Shown here piece after piece: positions 11,273 through 20,579 of a stretch of DNA of 64,000 nt. Every line of letters begins with the position of its first letter. The stretch's first letter is position 1. Below the pieces are notes generated by a model, which saw only the letters and a program-made list of their open reading frames with translations, did no database searches and was not told the origin of the DNA. The DNA is from Triatoma infestans (Eukaryota > Arthropoda > Insecta > Hemiptera > Reduviidae): positions 62,001 to 126,000 of the forward strand of contig JAAEAF010014365.1 of the NCBI GenBank assembly GCA_011037195.1, in the 5' to 3' direction. Made by a program: the position numbers and the translations under genes.

Positions 11273-12542
11273 CATACCAAATATTTTTTCTTTTTGTTTT
11301 TGTGCTGCAGATCTAATGAAAATCTGTGAATTACAACCGGAATTACATTTTTCAAGTATTGAGGACCAACTTGAAGAAATCCGGACATCTATAAGAGAAG
11401 GTGTTGATTGGAGGCGCCATAATGTGGCGGAGGAGAATAATATATTAACCACAAGCGAACAACAGGTACAAATACAAAGTGAATGCCAAATCATATTTTT
11501 ATAATCAGGATCTGTTATATTTCTAATTTACAAGAATTCCTTTTATTTAGTCGCGCAAAAGTGGTACTAAATATCTTCAACCTGGAGATGTGTATATAAC
11601 AAAACATTCCAATCTTTCTGAAGTGCATGTGGTTTTCCATATGGTTGTGGACGATACTGTTAGATCAAGTAAATTTTTTTTTTTAAATATATTAATAGTA
11701 TCTGTACTGTTGTCACTGAAATTAAACTTGTATTCCTTTCAGATGATATTACTTCACGCCATTCCGGTATTCTTGGCTTAAGGAACGTAATTAAATGTGC
11801 TTGCTCAAATGATATTACAACACTAACGGTTCCTCTGCTTCTGTCACATGAAAATTTCCAAGTATGTTGATTTAATAGAAAATTATCAATTAATAGTAAT
11901 TAATTGATAATTTTCAAATGCATAACTCAGTGGTCATAGTGGAGGCGAAAATAATTGCGAAATTATCAGATTGATTTCTTATTCATATTCACATTTTGGG
12001 ATTAAGTGCAATCATTTAAAATAATCTTCAAATTATTCAAAAATTTAAATAAATAAATACAAGAACATGTTTTTTCTGTAACAGGGCATGACAATGGCTT
12101 GGTGTACTAAACGAGCGGAACTAGTATATAAATGTGTGAAAGGTTTTATGATTGAAATGTCATCTTGGGGTGGCTCTGAACTTAAGAATCTACAGTTTTT
12201 GGTTCCTAAGGTAATTTTTATTTGATTATTTTTGGCGTCCGGAGATTTCTCAGTGTACTGCCGGCCTCCGGGCAGTATTCACAACACTTCCTAACACCTG
12301 GCAGTGAGATGTAAAAGTTCCTAGGTCAAAAAAATTTAAGGAAAGCGCTGTCTGGACTCGAACCTAGGGTTCGAACCACTGAGCTAATCCAGCCCTTATA
12401 AAAGTATTGACGTTTTATGTTGCAGGGCATTAGTGAAGAAATATTTACAGCACTTGCAAATATGTTACCAAGTATTTTCAGAATATCTAATCCTCTAGTC
12501 CTACAAGCTAGCAATACAAACCGTTCACAAACTAAAAAGTAG
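5271..12542 (+). CDS. FERRY3: C12orf4/FERRY3 homologue, complete 12-exon gene
   Basis: Twelve exons joined at GT-AG sites: 5271-5442, 5525-5664, 7420-7604, 7683-7809, 10194-10288, 10356-10523, 10605-10723, 11311-11465, 11551-11668, 11743-11861, 12085-12210, 12426-12542. They sum to 1641 nt, 546 residues plus TAG, close to the 552 residues of human C12orf4. Phase is kept at every junction. Landmarks in order: [20 protein letters not shown] (about 125-145), [10 protein letters not shown] and [10 protein letters not shown] (about 265-290), [10 protein letters not shown] and LCGLVLL (about 300-320), [15 protein letters not shown], then [24 protein letters not shown] and ISEEIF near the C-terminus. 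In mammals this protein (DUF2362 family) is a subunit of the five-protein FERRY complex, a Rab5 effector that links mRNAs to early endosomes; that role is transferred by homology. ATG 5271 is chosen because it begins the conserved frame; an upstream GTG is not credible. Introns hold a PLE fragment, a LINE fragment, TG microsatellites and a SINE. Poly-A signals follow at 12800 and 12825. Confidence 0.93.
5905..5955. repeat. TA-rich microsatellite in FERRY3 intron 2
   Basis: Two blocks of alternating TA separated by GATGAGTCGTAA. The ORF reading through it is a repeat artefact. Confidence 0.85.
6030..6620. repeat. Fold-back element with hammerhead-like ends, FERRY3 intron 2
   Basis: The left part (about 6085-6165) contains AAACGTTTCGACTGAGTTTCCTG and CAATACAATGAGGAACCAC. 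The right part (about 6490-6580) contains the reverse complement: a weaker match to TTCATTGTATTGTTTTTTAG, then AAAGCCTTGATATAGACAGG and CTCTGTCGAAACGTTTG. The two arms flank about 300 bp of AT-rich filler. The same end sequence recurs at 44.33 kb, so this is a dispersed family rather than a local inversion. It carries no coding sequence. Confidence 0.65.
6690..7190. other. Intronic AT-rich sequence, little recognisable
   Basis: Between the fold-back and FERRY3 exon 3. Phrases such as 'GCGATTTTCTAGAAATGGC' resemble the HINE-like family body, but no clear ends are visible. Nothing else is supported. Confidence 0.35.
8165..8516 (+). repeat. PLE 3' fragment in FERRY3 intron 4
   Basis: Plus-strand copy of the 3' region shared by the PLE pieces: TTTTCCGGAGTAGAACAAGG, then a short Lys-rich remnant, 'CAAGATGGCGGAGGAAGGAGCC', and the end GGCCGCGGAAACC..AGAAGAT. 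It aligns by eye with 13,600-13,878 and 63,310-63,602. It is 5' truncated and has lost the GIY-YIG region. Confidence 0.75.
8542..8889 (-). other. 115-codon minus-strand ORF, unrecognised
   Basis: An uninterrupted frame in FERRY3 intron 4, rich in Arg/Glu (for example [20 protein letters not shown]) and ending near SGDGYM. It abuts the PLE fragment and may be a remnant of another transposon ORF. No family is recognised and no splice or promoter evidence supports a host gene. Confidence 0.25.
9329..9680 (-). pseudogene. LINE ORF2 C-terminal remnant
   Basis: Minus-strand text reads [18 protein letters not shown], then [15 protein letters not shown]. This matches the 'RRLRWLGHVxRMxEDR...GRxRxRWxD' tail found after the reverse transcriptase of many LINEs. 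A preceding 'VLDRFE*KVLGRF' recalls 'LEVFERKVLRRI'. It is short, isolated and broken, and lies in FERRY3 intron 4. Confidence 0.65.
10901..10943. repeat. (TG)n microsatellite, FERRY3 intron 7
   Basis: About 20 uninterrupted TG units. Flanking text ('CGAAATTGAGCTTTC', 'CGATTTC') resembles the HINE-like family, which carries a CA/TG tract in its body. Confidence 0.9.
11239..11271. repeat. (TG)n microsatellite just upstream of FERRY3 exon 8
   Basis: About 16 TG units ending some 40 bp before the exon 8 acceptor (AG at 11309-11310). ORFs that read His-Thr or Val-Cys repeats across it are artefacts. Confidence 0.9.
11878..11915. repeat. Perfect 17-bp hairpin in FERRY3 intron 10
   Basis: GAAAATTATCAATTAAT at 11878-11894 and its exact reverse complement at 11899-11915, separated by AGTA. 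It starts 16 nt after the exon 10 donor. It may be a miniature element or a structural intron feature. Confidence 0.85.
12234..12396 (-). repeat. tRNA-derived SINE, minus strand, FERRY3 intron 11
   Basis: On the minus strand: GGCTGGATTAGCTCAGTGGTT (A box), directly followed by GGTTCGAGTCCAG (B box), with the anticodon arm deleted. The tail then runs through CACTGAGAAATCTCCGGACGCC. The tail motif matches the copy at 36.3 kb (ACTGAGAAGGCTCCGGGCGC), so both belong to one family. This copy is internally deleted. Confidence 0.75.
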
Positions 12543-12799
12543 CTTAACATAATAAAAATATTTGTAAAATACATTTGTATATTTATTATATAAGCATTTT
12601 CGAAATACCAGTACTGAAGAATTGTACAGTTGATGATGAAAGTTATAGACTGATTAGATGGAAGTATTATGAACATATTTTAGGCTTAGTGGTTCTGTCA
12701 GTTATTATCAATTTACAACGAGCTAAATCAAATTATCGTGTATACAGATATACAATATATATTGTATACAGATGCATACGATATATATGTTTAAACTCT

Positions 12800-12830
12800 A
12801 ATAAAGGTTAGGTTGATACATTTTAATAAA
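12800..12830 (+). terminator. Candidate poly-A signals of FERRY3
   Basis: AATAAA at 12800-12805 and again at 12825-12830, about 260-290 nt after the stop codon. Another AATAAA lies very close to the stop, at 12551. Confidence 0.5.
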
Positions 12831-12844
12831 GAACTCTTAATATA

Positions 12845-13878
12845 ATCTTTTAGGTTTCCGCCATTTTCAGGGAAACCACTTGAGTTTCCGGGTTGAGACC
12901 TCGCCAGTGGTTTGCTGGAAACCGGTTTCGCCCATGTTGCAATCAGGGCAATCATGTTTCGCCCATGGGATCTTCAGGGTCATTACACCTTAAAAGCAAA
13001 TGGAGAAATGAACCTTGTTAGAGAACTGCCTTGACTGCCTTCTTGATCACTATCTTTACTGTTTTTCCCCTGCTTTATTACTCCTTTCCTTGAGCATGGT
13101 AACCATGTTCTGCTTAGAGGATTCCATCGTCTGTATTTAGTCAGTTTTCCTCTTTCTCAATTTCCACTGCTTCTCTTACACACGTTCGTAATAATTGTCT
13201 ACCTGGGCAGGGACTTTGTTGCGTTCAAAATTTATGGCATTGCCAGTTGTAGACGAATGTTCTGCGAGGGCAGACTTCTCCGTTTTGTTATACCTTACAC
13301 AGTGACTATGTTCATAAAGTTGTGTTAATTTTTTAGTCTGGCCCTTGTACTTTTCCCCACAGCTGCGAGGTATCACAGAGACCTCACTTTTTGCTACAAA
13401 GACAGCAAATAACTACTCTCTTCATTAGGGCCAAACAGCTTCCTCGTGTTCTTGTCCAGGTAAACAATTATTACGAACGTGTTGTAAGAGAGGCAGTGGA
13501 AATTGAGAAAGAGGAAAACTGACTAAACGAAGAGAAAACAGAACATGGATCCCGCTGCTCCAGAAAGAAGTGAAAAAGCAGGGGAAAAACGTTTAATGGT
13601 TTTCTGGAGCAGGACAAGGTTAAAACTTTGGCAGGAGAGAGAGAGAAAATTTAGCCTTTCCCGCCACCTACAATAAAGATGGGGATCAAGATGGCGGAGG
13701 ATAGAGCCACGCCCCTTTTCTACCAAGGTTCATTGCTCCAGAGCTTTCAAGGAATAACGACCCTGAAGAGGCTCATTGCAACATGGCCGAATGTCAGTTT
13801 TTAGCGAACCACTGACGCGGTCTTAGCCCGGAAACTCAAGTGTTTTCCATGAAAGTGGCCGCGGAAACCTAAAAGATC
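12845..13878. mobile_element. PLE fold-back copy with GIY-YIG remnant
   Basis: Bounded by an inverted repeat: (A)TCTTTTAGGTTTCCG at the left and CGGAAACCTAAAAGATC at the right. Each arm of about 150 bp contains TTTCCGGGTTGAGACC, CAGTGGTTTGCT, CGCCCATxTTGCAAT and CTTCAGGGTC or their complements. Inside, the C-terminal part of a PLE protein reads leftward (13376-13150), while a second piece of the same protein end reads rightward (13470-13530). The element is thus two 3' ends head to head, an arrangement known for Penelope-type elements. A hammerhead-like core lies at 13760-13800. Confidence 0.8.
13150..13376 (-). pseudogene. GIY-YIG endonuclease fragment of a PLE protein
   Basis: Reads IPRSCGEKYKGQTKKLTQLY, then NKTEKSALAEHSSTTGNAINFE, and ends NYYERV. 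In Penelope-like elements this is the C-terminal GIY-YIG endonuclease that nicks target DNA; the usual 'CGKVYxGQT' and 'SALAEHxxxTGHxI' features are present, but the first tyrosine is altered. The reverse transcriptase is missing. A matching fragment (YYERVVREAVEIEKEEN) lies in the opposite orientation at about 13472-13522. Confidence 0.8.
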
Positions 13879-14169
13879 ATAGAACAGGTATAGTTGACCT
13901 GTGAGTTCAATTATTAAACAACTTTCTAATTGTATTTGTACCAGTGTGGCTCTTTTATTTGTTTATATTTATTGCTATAAAACGGTAATATTCGTTTGTA
14001 TTTTAATTTTTTTACTGTCACAGATAGTATAAAAATAGCTTATTATTTCTAGCACATTATTATTTATGTTTTGATGTTCATTACGACTCCAGTATTTGAT
14101 ATTGTACAATGAATGTTGGGGTTAGGTCACAAAAAAAACTTTAGAAATTAACCTAAGAAATACTTAACT

Positions 14170-15032
14170 GACATATTAAAACACATTTCTGGTAATAGTA
14201 AAAACGCACTTTCGGTTTACTAATTTTCTTGAAACTTGGAATTTTGGCCATCTATTTATTTCTAATTAATTTTGTTTGGATGGTAAATTTGTATAATCAA
14301 CTACGATAGCAGTTTAGAGAAAAACAGAACTTCACCCCTCTCCAAAAAAACCTCCCTTAAATGACTTTACCAGAAGAAATTTTACAAATAAAAGTTGTAG
14401 CTTTTAATATGTGTAGTTCACATTCCTAGTTTAAAGAAATTGGTTGGAGTCGTTTTAGAGAAAATAGCAGAAAACTGAAAAATATTTCCTAGAAAAAACG
14501 CATTTCCGGTCATCCGATTTTTTCAAACTCGGAATTTCAACAATATATTTAATTCTAACTAATATTTAAATGATAGAAACTGAAATAGCACTTTAGAGGA
14601 AACCGTAACCCCACCCCTCCTTCAAAAGTAACCTTAAATGAATTTTCCCAGAGAAATGTTTCAAATAAAAATTGTAGATTATTGCATGTGTAGTTGATAT
14701 ATCAAGTTTAAAGAAAATCGTCGGAGCCATTTTTTGAAAATTGCAAAAAAAGTGAAAAAACAAATCAGTAAAGTGGTACTTCTGGTTGAGGAATTTTGAG
14801 AGATGACCTACTGTCGGATCCCATGGTGATGCCTATACGGATATCAAGTTTGAACTTTCTACGGTTTTTCGTTTTTGAGCTATGTTGTTCACATACACAC
14901 ACACCATTTGCTAAAAACCATTTTTTTTGGATTCAGGAGATCTCAAAACGGATATTTCCTGTGAAAACTCGATATCGAAAATTTGACACGATTACAATAC
15001 TTCCTCTTACTAGGAGTAAGAGAATGTAATAA
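14170..15032 (+). repeat. HINE-like family, near-complete right half (reference copy)
   Basis: Typical phrases in order: TTTTCTTGAAACTTGGAATTT, CACCCCTC, AAGAAATTTTACAAATAAAAG, GTTTAAAGAAAT..GGAGTCGTTTTAGAGAAAA, CTGAAAAA, ACTTCTGGTT, a short ACACACAC tract (14890-14903), and the end TACTTCCTCTTACTAGGAGTAAGAGAATGTAA. The end forms an 8-bp hairpin (CTCTTACT-AGG-AGTAAGAG). Complete-looking copies also carry a left CTTTCTCTTACT box, the inverted repeat of that hairpin. Non-coding, internal microsatellite, asymmetric ends and a 3' hairpin fit Helentron-derived HINEs; this is an inference. Part of the body is duplicated within this copy. Confidence 0.65.
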
Positions 15033-15548
15033 AATAGACGTGCCAACATAAATAAGTCTGCAAAACAAAAATAACGAAGACAGACTTATAAACACGAACC
15101 AAACATTTCATGAGAAATTCAAACAAAAAAGTTGCCAATGGAAACACTGGGTGCCTATTGGCTTGGGCCCAAGCCTAATGGCTTTTATCCCCCAATTTGG
15201 CATGGGAAAAACCACCACATTCTTTCCATAACAGTGATATAAAAAATAAAATCTAGGGAAAATGATACATATGAAAAAATAAATTGCTATCAGTTTTAGA
15301 ACAGGATACTACTAAACGTAGCCCTCAGCTATAATAGTCTCCATGGAATTTCCTAAACAACAAATCAATAGGACACGGTTTACCTTACCGCTATTTAGCC
15401 CTTTCGAAACCTTGTCACAATGATCTCCTTATTCTTGGTGATGTCACACATGATCTCCTTAATTCTTGGTGATGGTATATCACTTGTTACAACTATAGTT
15501 TTAAGATATTCAAAAAAAGTCCATAGTATAGCTATACTTTTAATATAT

Positions 15549-16895
15549 ACAGGGTGTCTGGGCTAAGTTGTCTACCCCCTTTTTCTCGGTAATTATTGAA
15601 GATGGAAAAAAAATTCAAATCATAACTCCCTTTACTTTGTGAATAGTAACTAATGATATTATACAAAAAAAATCTGCTGCCGATATGCAGGTTACAGAAA
15701 CAAACTTTTTTTTCAAATGGGAACTTCTATTTTTTATTATTAATTGTGAAAGTACCTTTTTTTGTGAGAAAAATTGTTTTTGAAAAATTAAAATTGCTTT
15801 TGTAGTTCCTCCCAAGTTATGAATTTTTGAATGAAAAAAAAAACAAAAAAACTTTTTGCCGCTGACTGCCGGATCTTAAAAAACAAAGCACAGCCTCCTG
15901 TGTTTTTGCCTTGTCGATCCATAAAATTAAAGATAACAAAATCTGGAATTTCCTCCACTAATATGAGCCAAAAAAGTAAGTGGGCGCTCTTGATCCCCTT
16001 CGCGAAATCTTTGAACAATGTGGTACCTAAATGGCTTATTTGATAGTGCCAGAGTATTTCCAACACGACACTTTTACTAATTCCGAGAACTGTAGTCGCA
16101 TTTCGATCTGAAGTGTTAGGATTCTCCTGCACATACAGTAAGTATATCAAGCTCAGTATCGAAAGTACTAACATTCCTAACCCTATTTCTTGGCTCTTGG
16201 CGAATGACACTGCCGAATAAGCGGAACGTTGCACCAATACGAGCAATCGTTTTCCGGCTTGGGTGTCTTCGTTCAGAATATCTTTCCTGGTAAACCACTG
16301 CAGCTGTTTAAGCTTGACGACGGCATTCAACAAAAATGTCGTACATCAAATGTCGTTCAGTTTTTTCATTTGTCGAATATGGGCGTTAATCTTGCCGGAA
16401 CGAATGGAAGTTTGAGGTAGACTGAAAGTATTTTAAAAACAAGGCATTGTTTACAAACTTATGGGATTAGAACAGTAAACAAGAGAACATTTGTGTAAAC
16501 ATTCATCTTGCATTTTTGTTTTTGCCCTTTGGACACACTCTTATACGTTTATCCATAACTTTTTTTATTACTATGCCAGCGGTAGAAAAAATTTTTTTTT
16601 TCAAAACTTCATAACTTGGGAATTACAAAAGCAATTTTAATTCAGTAATTTTTGATTCAGTAATTCAGTAATTTACAAAAACAGTTTTTCTCACAAATAA
16701 AGTACTTTTAGAATTCATAATAAAAAATAGGGGTTCCCATTTGAAAAAAAAAGTTTGTTTCTGTAACCTGCATATCAGTGGAGAATTTTTTTTTATATCA
16801 TTAAATACTACTCAAAAAATAAAGGGAGTTATGATTTGAAATTTTTTTGACCATCATCAACAATTACCGAGAAAAAGGGGGTGGACAAAATTATC
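15549..16895. mobile_element. DNA transposon with TIRs of about 300 bp
   Basis: The left arm (15549-15830) begins ACAGGGTGTCTGGGC and holds TCTACCCCCTTTTTCTCGG and CTGCCGATATGCAGG. The right arm (16590-16895) is its diverged reverse complement, ending CCGAGAAAAAGGGGGTGGAC. The arms pair over roughly 300 bp. A minus-strand transposase remnant lies between them. Length, ends and the helix-turn-helix remnant suggest the Tc1/mariner (IS630) superfamily. Confidence 0.75.
15870..16333 (-). pseudogene. Transposase N-terminal remnant (helix-turn-helix part)
   Basis: Read on the minus strand over shifting frames: FTRKDILNEDTQAGKRLLVL, SAYSAVSFAKSQEIG, VQENPNTSDRNATTVLGISK, SVVLEIL, then HIVQRFREGDQER. 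The 'ENPNTS.R..A..LGISKS.V..IL' block is the recognition helix region common in mariner-like transposases that have a 'YQ..H.YHIQ' linker. The catalytic DDE/D half is absent, so the element is non-autonomous. Confidence 0.6.
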
Positions 16896-16904
16896 CCGGT
16901 TGAT

Positions 16905-17030
16905 TTGCTATTTAACCCTTGTGCAGACCCTGAACAAGGCATTAAATTTGCCGAAACGTCGGTGACAATTTGAAAATAGAGTTGTCTTTTTCTGTGATCG
17001 AACCTCAACATCCATGTTACAATATTATTA
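16905..17030 (+). repeat. Second retroelement end with hammerhead-like fold
   Basis: Starts right after the long-TIR transposon. ACC (16927-16929), CTGAACAA, GGCA/TGCC hairpin, GAAACGTC and GGT (16961-16963) form stem I, a degenerate core, stem II and a palindromic ACGT stem III. The text afterwards (TAGAGTTGTCTTTTTCTGTG) looks like a retroelement tail. It differs from the main PLE family, so it is a separate family. Confidence 0.45.
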
Positions 17031-17039
17031 TTTATGTTA

Positions 17040-17985
17040 TTTGTTCATTTATTGCTCTTGAACGTTTCTTTTATTTTTAATTTTTTTTTTTTTTTAGTAA
17101 TGTATCCAAAGTTTAAGAAATATGTTTATTTCCTATTTCTTTACTCTTTAAAGGCAACTAAACCTCTGTCGGACAAACGACAAAGAATATGTCCGTCTTA
17201 TAAGATTGTATATTTTTTTATATTAATAAAAAGAAATACTTCATTATTATATGTTTTCACAGGAACAATACTGTAATTATATAATTTTGTATTTCGTAAA
17301 TAAATGAATTGTAAAATTTGCGCACTTTTTATGAAATACTTTGTTTTATAAAACCATTTACATGAATTTAGTGGCGCTCTTCCATGGGAGCAAAGGACAA
17401 TTGCTAACTATTTTTTGGGTACCTTTTTTCTGATAATTCACACATACAAATGATAATAGTACTAATACAATTTTTTTGGGGGGCGGCACATCAGCTTCAG
17501 TGGTTATTAGGGCCTAATAATTTCATAAAAACCAAGTGTAAAGAAATAGTGTGAGGGGACGCAAGAAATTCATTAAAGAAGTTGAATCTATGATGGCCCG
17601 TTGGTATTGGCTTATGTTGATAGTCAGACGAGAATTATGTATGTGGGTTTTGTGAACATATCCATTGATATCTGTGTGTGAAATTATTGTAAAGATTCGA
17701 ATTAGACTGAGTTTGTGTTCATTGATTTCTGTAACAACCTATGTGCGTTATTTCGAAGTAACTATTAATTGGCCAATAGAAATATTAATTGACTTGTTAT
17801 CCCTTTTTTGTGTTTCTTTAAACGTTTTAATGTTTTAAACTTTATTTTCCTAAAATTTAAACATATCACTTAGCAGGAGCTAAACTGAATGGTAATTAAC
17901 CCCTCCTACATAGAGACTAGTATAGTATGTCATTCATTTATACGAATAGTTAGTAAATCTAGTAAAGAACCCTTCTAACGATTGT
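17040..17985. other. AT-rich intergenic sequence, nothing recognised
   Basis: Contains poly-T tracts and short ORFs dominated by Phe, Tyr and Lys, with no family match or splice structure. Confidence 0.5.
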
Positions 17986-17989
17986 TATG

Positions 17990-18440
17990 AGCAAAATTGC
18001 AGAAAAGTGAAAAAACCGTTCAGTAAAGTCGCACTTTTGATTAGCAGACTTTCTTCAAACTCGGATTTTTTGCAACACAAATAGCATCTTAGAGGCAAGA
18101 AGACTAACATCATCCCTCTCTCAGAAGAACCTAAAATAATGTTCCCGGGAAAATCTTTCTAATAAAAGTGATAGATCTATGTGTAGATCGTGCATTCAAC
18201 GTTTAAAGAAAATCTTTGGATCTGTTTTCGAAAAAATCGCAAAAACCGAACACTCAATACAGTAGGTTAACCTATTTTGACGAAAATCTTGTCGCGTCTT
18301 CTAAACGAAAAATCAGTTTCTACGATTTTGCTTTTATGAATTATGCCGAATAAGCCCCCACCTTCGCATCATACCCACAGACTAATTATCTAATACTTCC
18401 TTTTACAGCAGTAAGAGAAAGTAATGACTGTTAAAATAAA
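17990..18440 (+). repeat. HINE-like family copy, right half
   Basis: Contains CAGTAAAGTCGCACTTTTG, TCTTCAAACTCGGA, CATCATCCCTC, GTTTAAAGAAAATC and the terminal hairpin TTTTACAGCAGTAAGAGAAAGTAATG (about 18400-18425). The left end is missing. Confidence 0.6.
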
Positions 18441-18512
18441 GAATTTTTGTTTGTTTGTTAATTATCCATCAAAAAAATAAGTTTTATATTCGTTGTAGGA
18501 AGTATTAGGTAG

Positions 18513-19285
18513 TAGGGATTGTAAATTTACCGACTTTTTCATTTACCGGTAATTCGGTAAATGAAAATTAAAATACCAGTTTACCGGTAAATTTTTTTTT
18601 TAGGATAATACATGTTTTGTATGTTTTTTGTAATAATATATAAATAATTTGGTTAGAATAATACATATTTTGCACAATCTTAAGGCATACTATTAGAATC
18701 TTGTAATAAATATTTGTATTTAATTATTTTAAACAGTTATTAGAAGTAAATAATTTATTTAAGGTTCAAATTTAAATGTTATTTTACAATAATATTGCAT
18801 TAATGTCCTGTCATAATATGGTGTATTCAAAATTGCTATTAATTTAAAAAATAGCGAATTATTTACATATTATTATTTTTAAGTATTATAAAAGGAGATA
18901 TTTACTTACTCTTTATGAATAAAGGTGATTTAAACCTTTAAAAATCTCAAAAACTGCAGAGCATAAATCACATATGCTACTGTAACTAGCGCTTTCTGTA
19001 CGATTTACAGCGGCTTTCAAACCCAAGAAAGTTTAAATTAAAATTAAACAAAAAATATCTCACATAAAATTAATAATTAGGTATATTGTTACTTACACTT
19101 ACCTGTTCTTTTATTTTCAATGTCCCTTTAGCCCTTTTATATATCTATAAACACAATATTTTCTACATAAAAATTTCTAGTATGGATTTTTCATTTACCG
19201 AATTACCGGTAAATTTTTGAAATTTCCGGTAAGTTTACCGAACGTTTTTTTGTCAATTTACCGGTAAACCGGTATACAATCCCTA
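18513..19285. mobile_element. hAT-like MITE with target-site duplication
   Basis: Ends are TAGGGATTGTA (18513) and, as reverse complement, TAGGGATTGTATACC (from 19285). Immediately outside lie TTAGGTAG (18505-18512) and GTAGGTAG (19286-19293), an 8-bp duplication matching at 7 of 8 positions. Both ends are rich in TTTACCGGTAAA palindromes. The 773-bp body is AT-rich and non-coding. TIR sequence and 8-bp duplication are characteristic of the hAT superfamily. Confidence 0.85.
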
Positions 19286-19289
19286 GTAG

Positions 19290-19970
19290 GTAGGTTGCTC
19301 TAGACAAAATTATAACGCATTTTTAAACTTCCAGTTGGAGTTAGATCTGCAGAAAGTGAGCAATCCTCATGAAACAGTTCCTAGTAAATTATTACTTAAA
19401 ATGAGCTTTTTCATCCAAATTTAATTCATAGTCTGTCTGCTATTCTTTACTTTTTTCCAATCAGGCTCTCTCCTATTTTTCAAAAATTAAGTTTTCATAT
19501 TTTATTTCTTCTTCATCTATTAATAATTATTTATTTTTAGAAATTTTCAGGTTTATATATTCTGTTCTATTCTAATTAGTAAATCTCTCTCTTTAAATTA
19601 CAGATTTGTGTGTTCGCTCAGAATAAGTTCTTTATATTTTAATTTATTTTATTATCATTAGCTACCGATTTTTTTTTTTTACGTTTTTTATAGGTTGTGT
19701 ACTTGGGCCCAGAAGGGCTTTGGACACCATAGGGTTTGGTCCCTCCTCAGAGAGATAAATAATAAATAGGTGTGTAGATGGATAGCTTTATTTTATTAAG
19801 ATGAGTTTTGTTTTTTATTTCGCTTACATTGCAATTATTTATTTATTTATTTATTATTAGTTTCTTTATAATTACTACGCAGTTTAATTAGGCTGCGTTT
19901 CACATAAGATTACAGAAAGCGATTATGGAAAGATGAAAGACATAAATATTTTGTAAGTATACTAAGTTTA
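19290..19970. other. AT-rich intergenic sequence, nothing recognised
   Basis: Only poly-T and TTTA tracts and short non-coding ORFs are seen. Confidence 0.5.
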
Positions 19971-19973
19971 AGA

Positions 19974-20212
19974 AACACAAGTTCAGGTAGTAACCGCTCA
20001 TTGGTATGTTAGAAACCGACGTTTAGCCCATATTGCAGCAAGTACTAAGGTTGATCTGGTAATAGTCAATACTATCCTGAAGAAGCCTATTGCAATATAT
20101 TATTTATAACGATTTATATTATTTATAACTATTGTAACAAACCAATGCTGTATCTCATCCCGAAGACCTAAGTGTTTTGCATAACAATGGCCGCAGAAGT
20201 CAAGCTTATGTA
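19974..20212. repeat. PLE fold-back fragment (diverged subfamily)
   Basis: The left arm has AGAAACCGACGTTTAGCCCATATTGCAGC; the right arm has CCTGAAGAAGCCTATTGCAAT and then CCTAAGTGTTTTGC..AATGGCCGCAGAAG. These are the two inverted ends of the PLE family with little between them. The right-end wording is closest to the 42.2 kb copy. Confidence 0.65.
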
Positions 20213-20579
20213 ATAACTCGCTAAAAAATTGAAAGTACCATTCAATAACGTTTATTTTTACATAACATTTAATACCTTTTCGGGAAAATGTTTCAGATAA
20301 GTGAGAACGACAATGTGTAGAAAGTAAAAAAAAATACTAACAAATAAGAAAAAATTGTTGGAATCGTTTTCGAAACAATTTGAAAACAGAAAAAAATTCA
20401 GTAAGTGGTATTTTCGGCTGGGCGATTTTGGCTGATCTTTTGCGTCGGAGTTAGGTGGTATTTAAATGAAATATAGAGTTTAAATACTCTGCGCTTTATA
20501 TTTTCAACATGCTGTTCTGAAGAATTCAACCTCAATGGCTATTTATAAAAAATGTTTTTTAAACTGTTAAATCATATAA

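Noticed and set aside
11164..11504. Overlapping ORFs with His-Thr or Val-Cys repeats
   Set aside because: They are translations of a TG microsatellite; only the FERRY3 exon 8 part is coding.
15831..16043. Plus-strand ORF inside the long-TIR transposon
   Set aside because: It is the shadow of the minus-strand transposase remnant.
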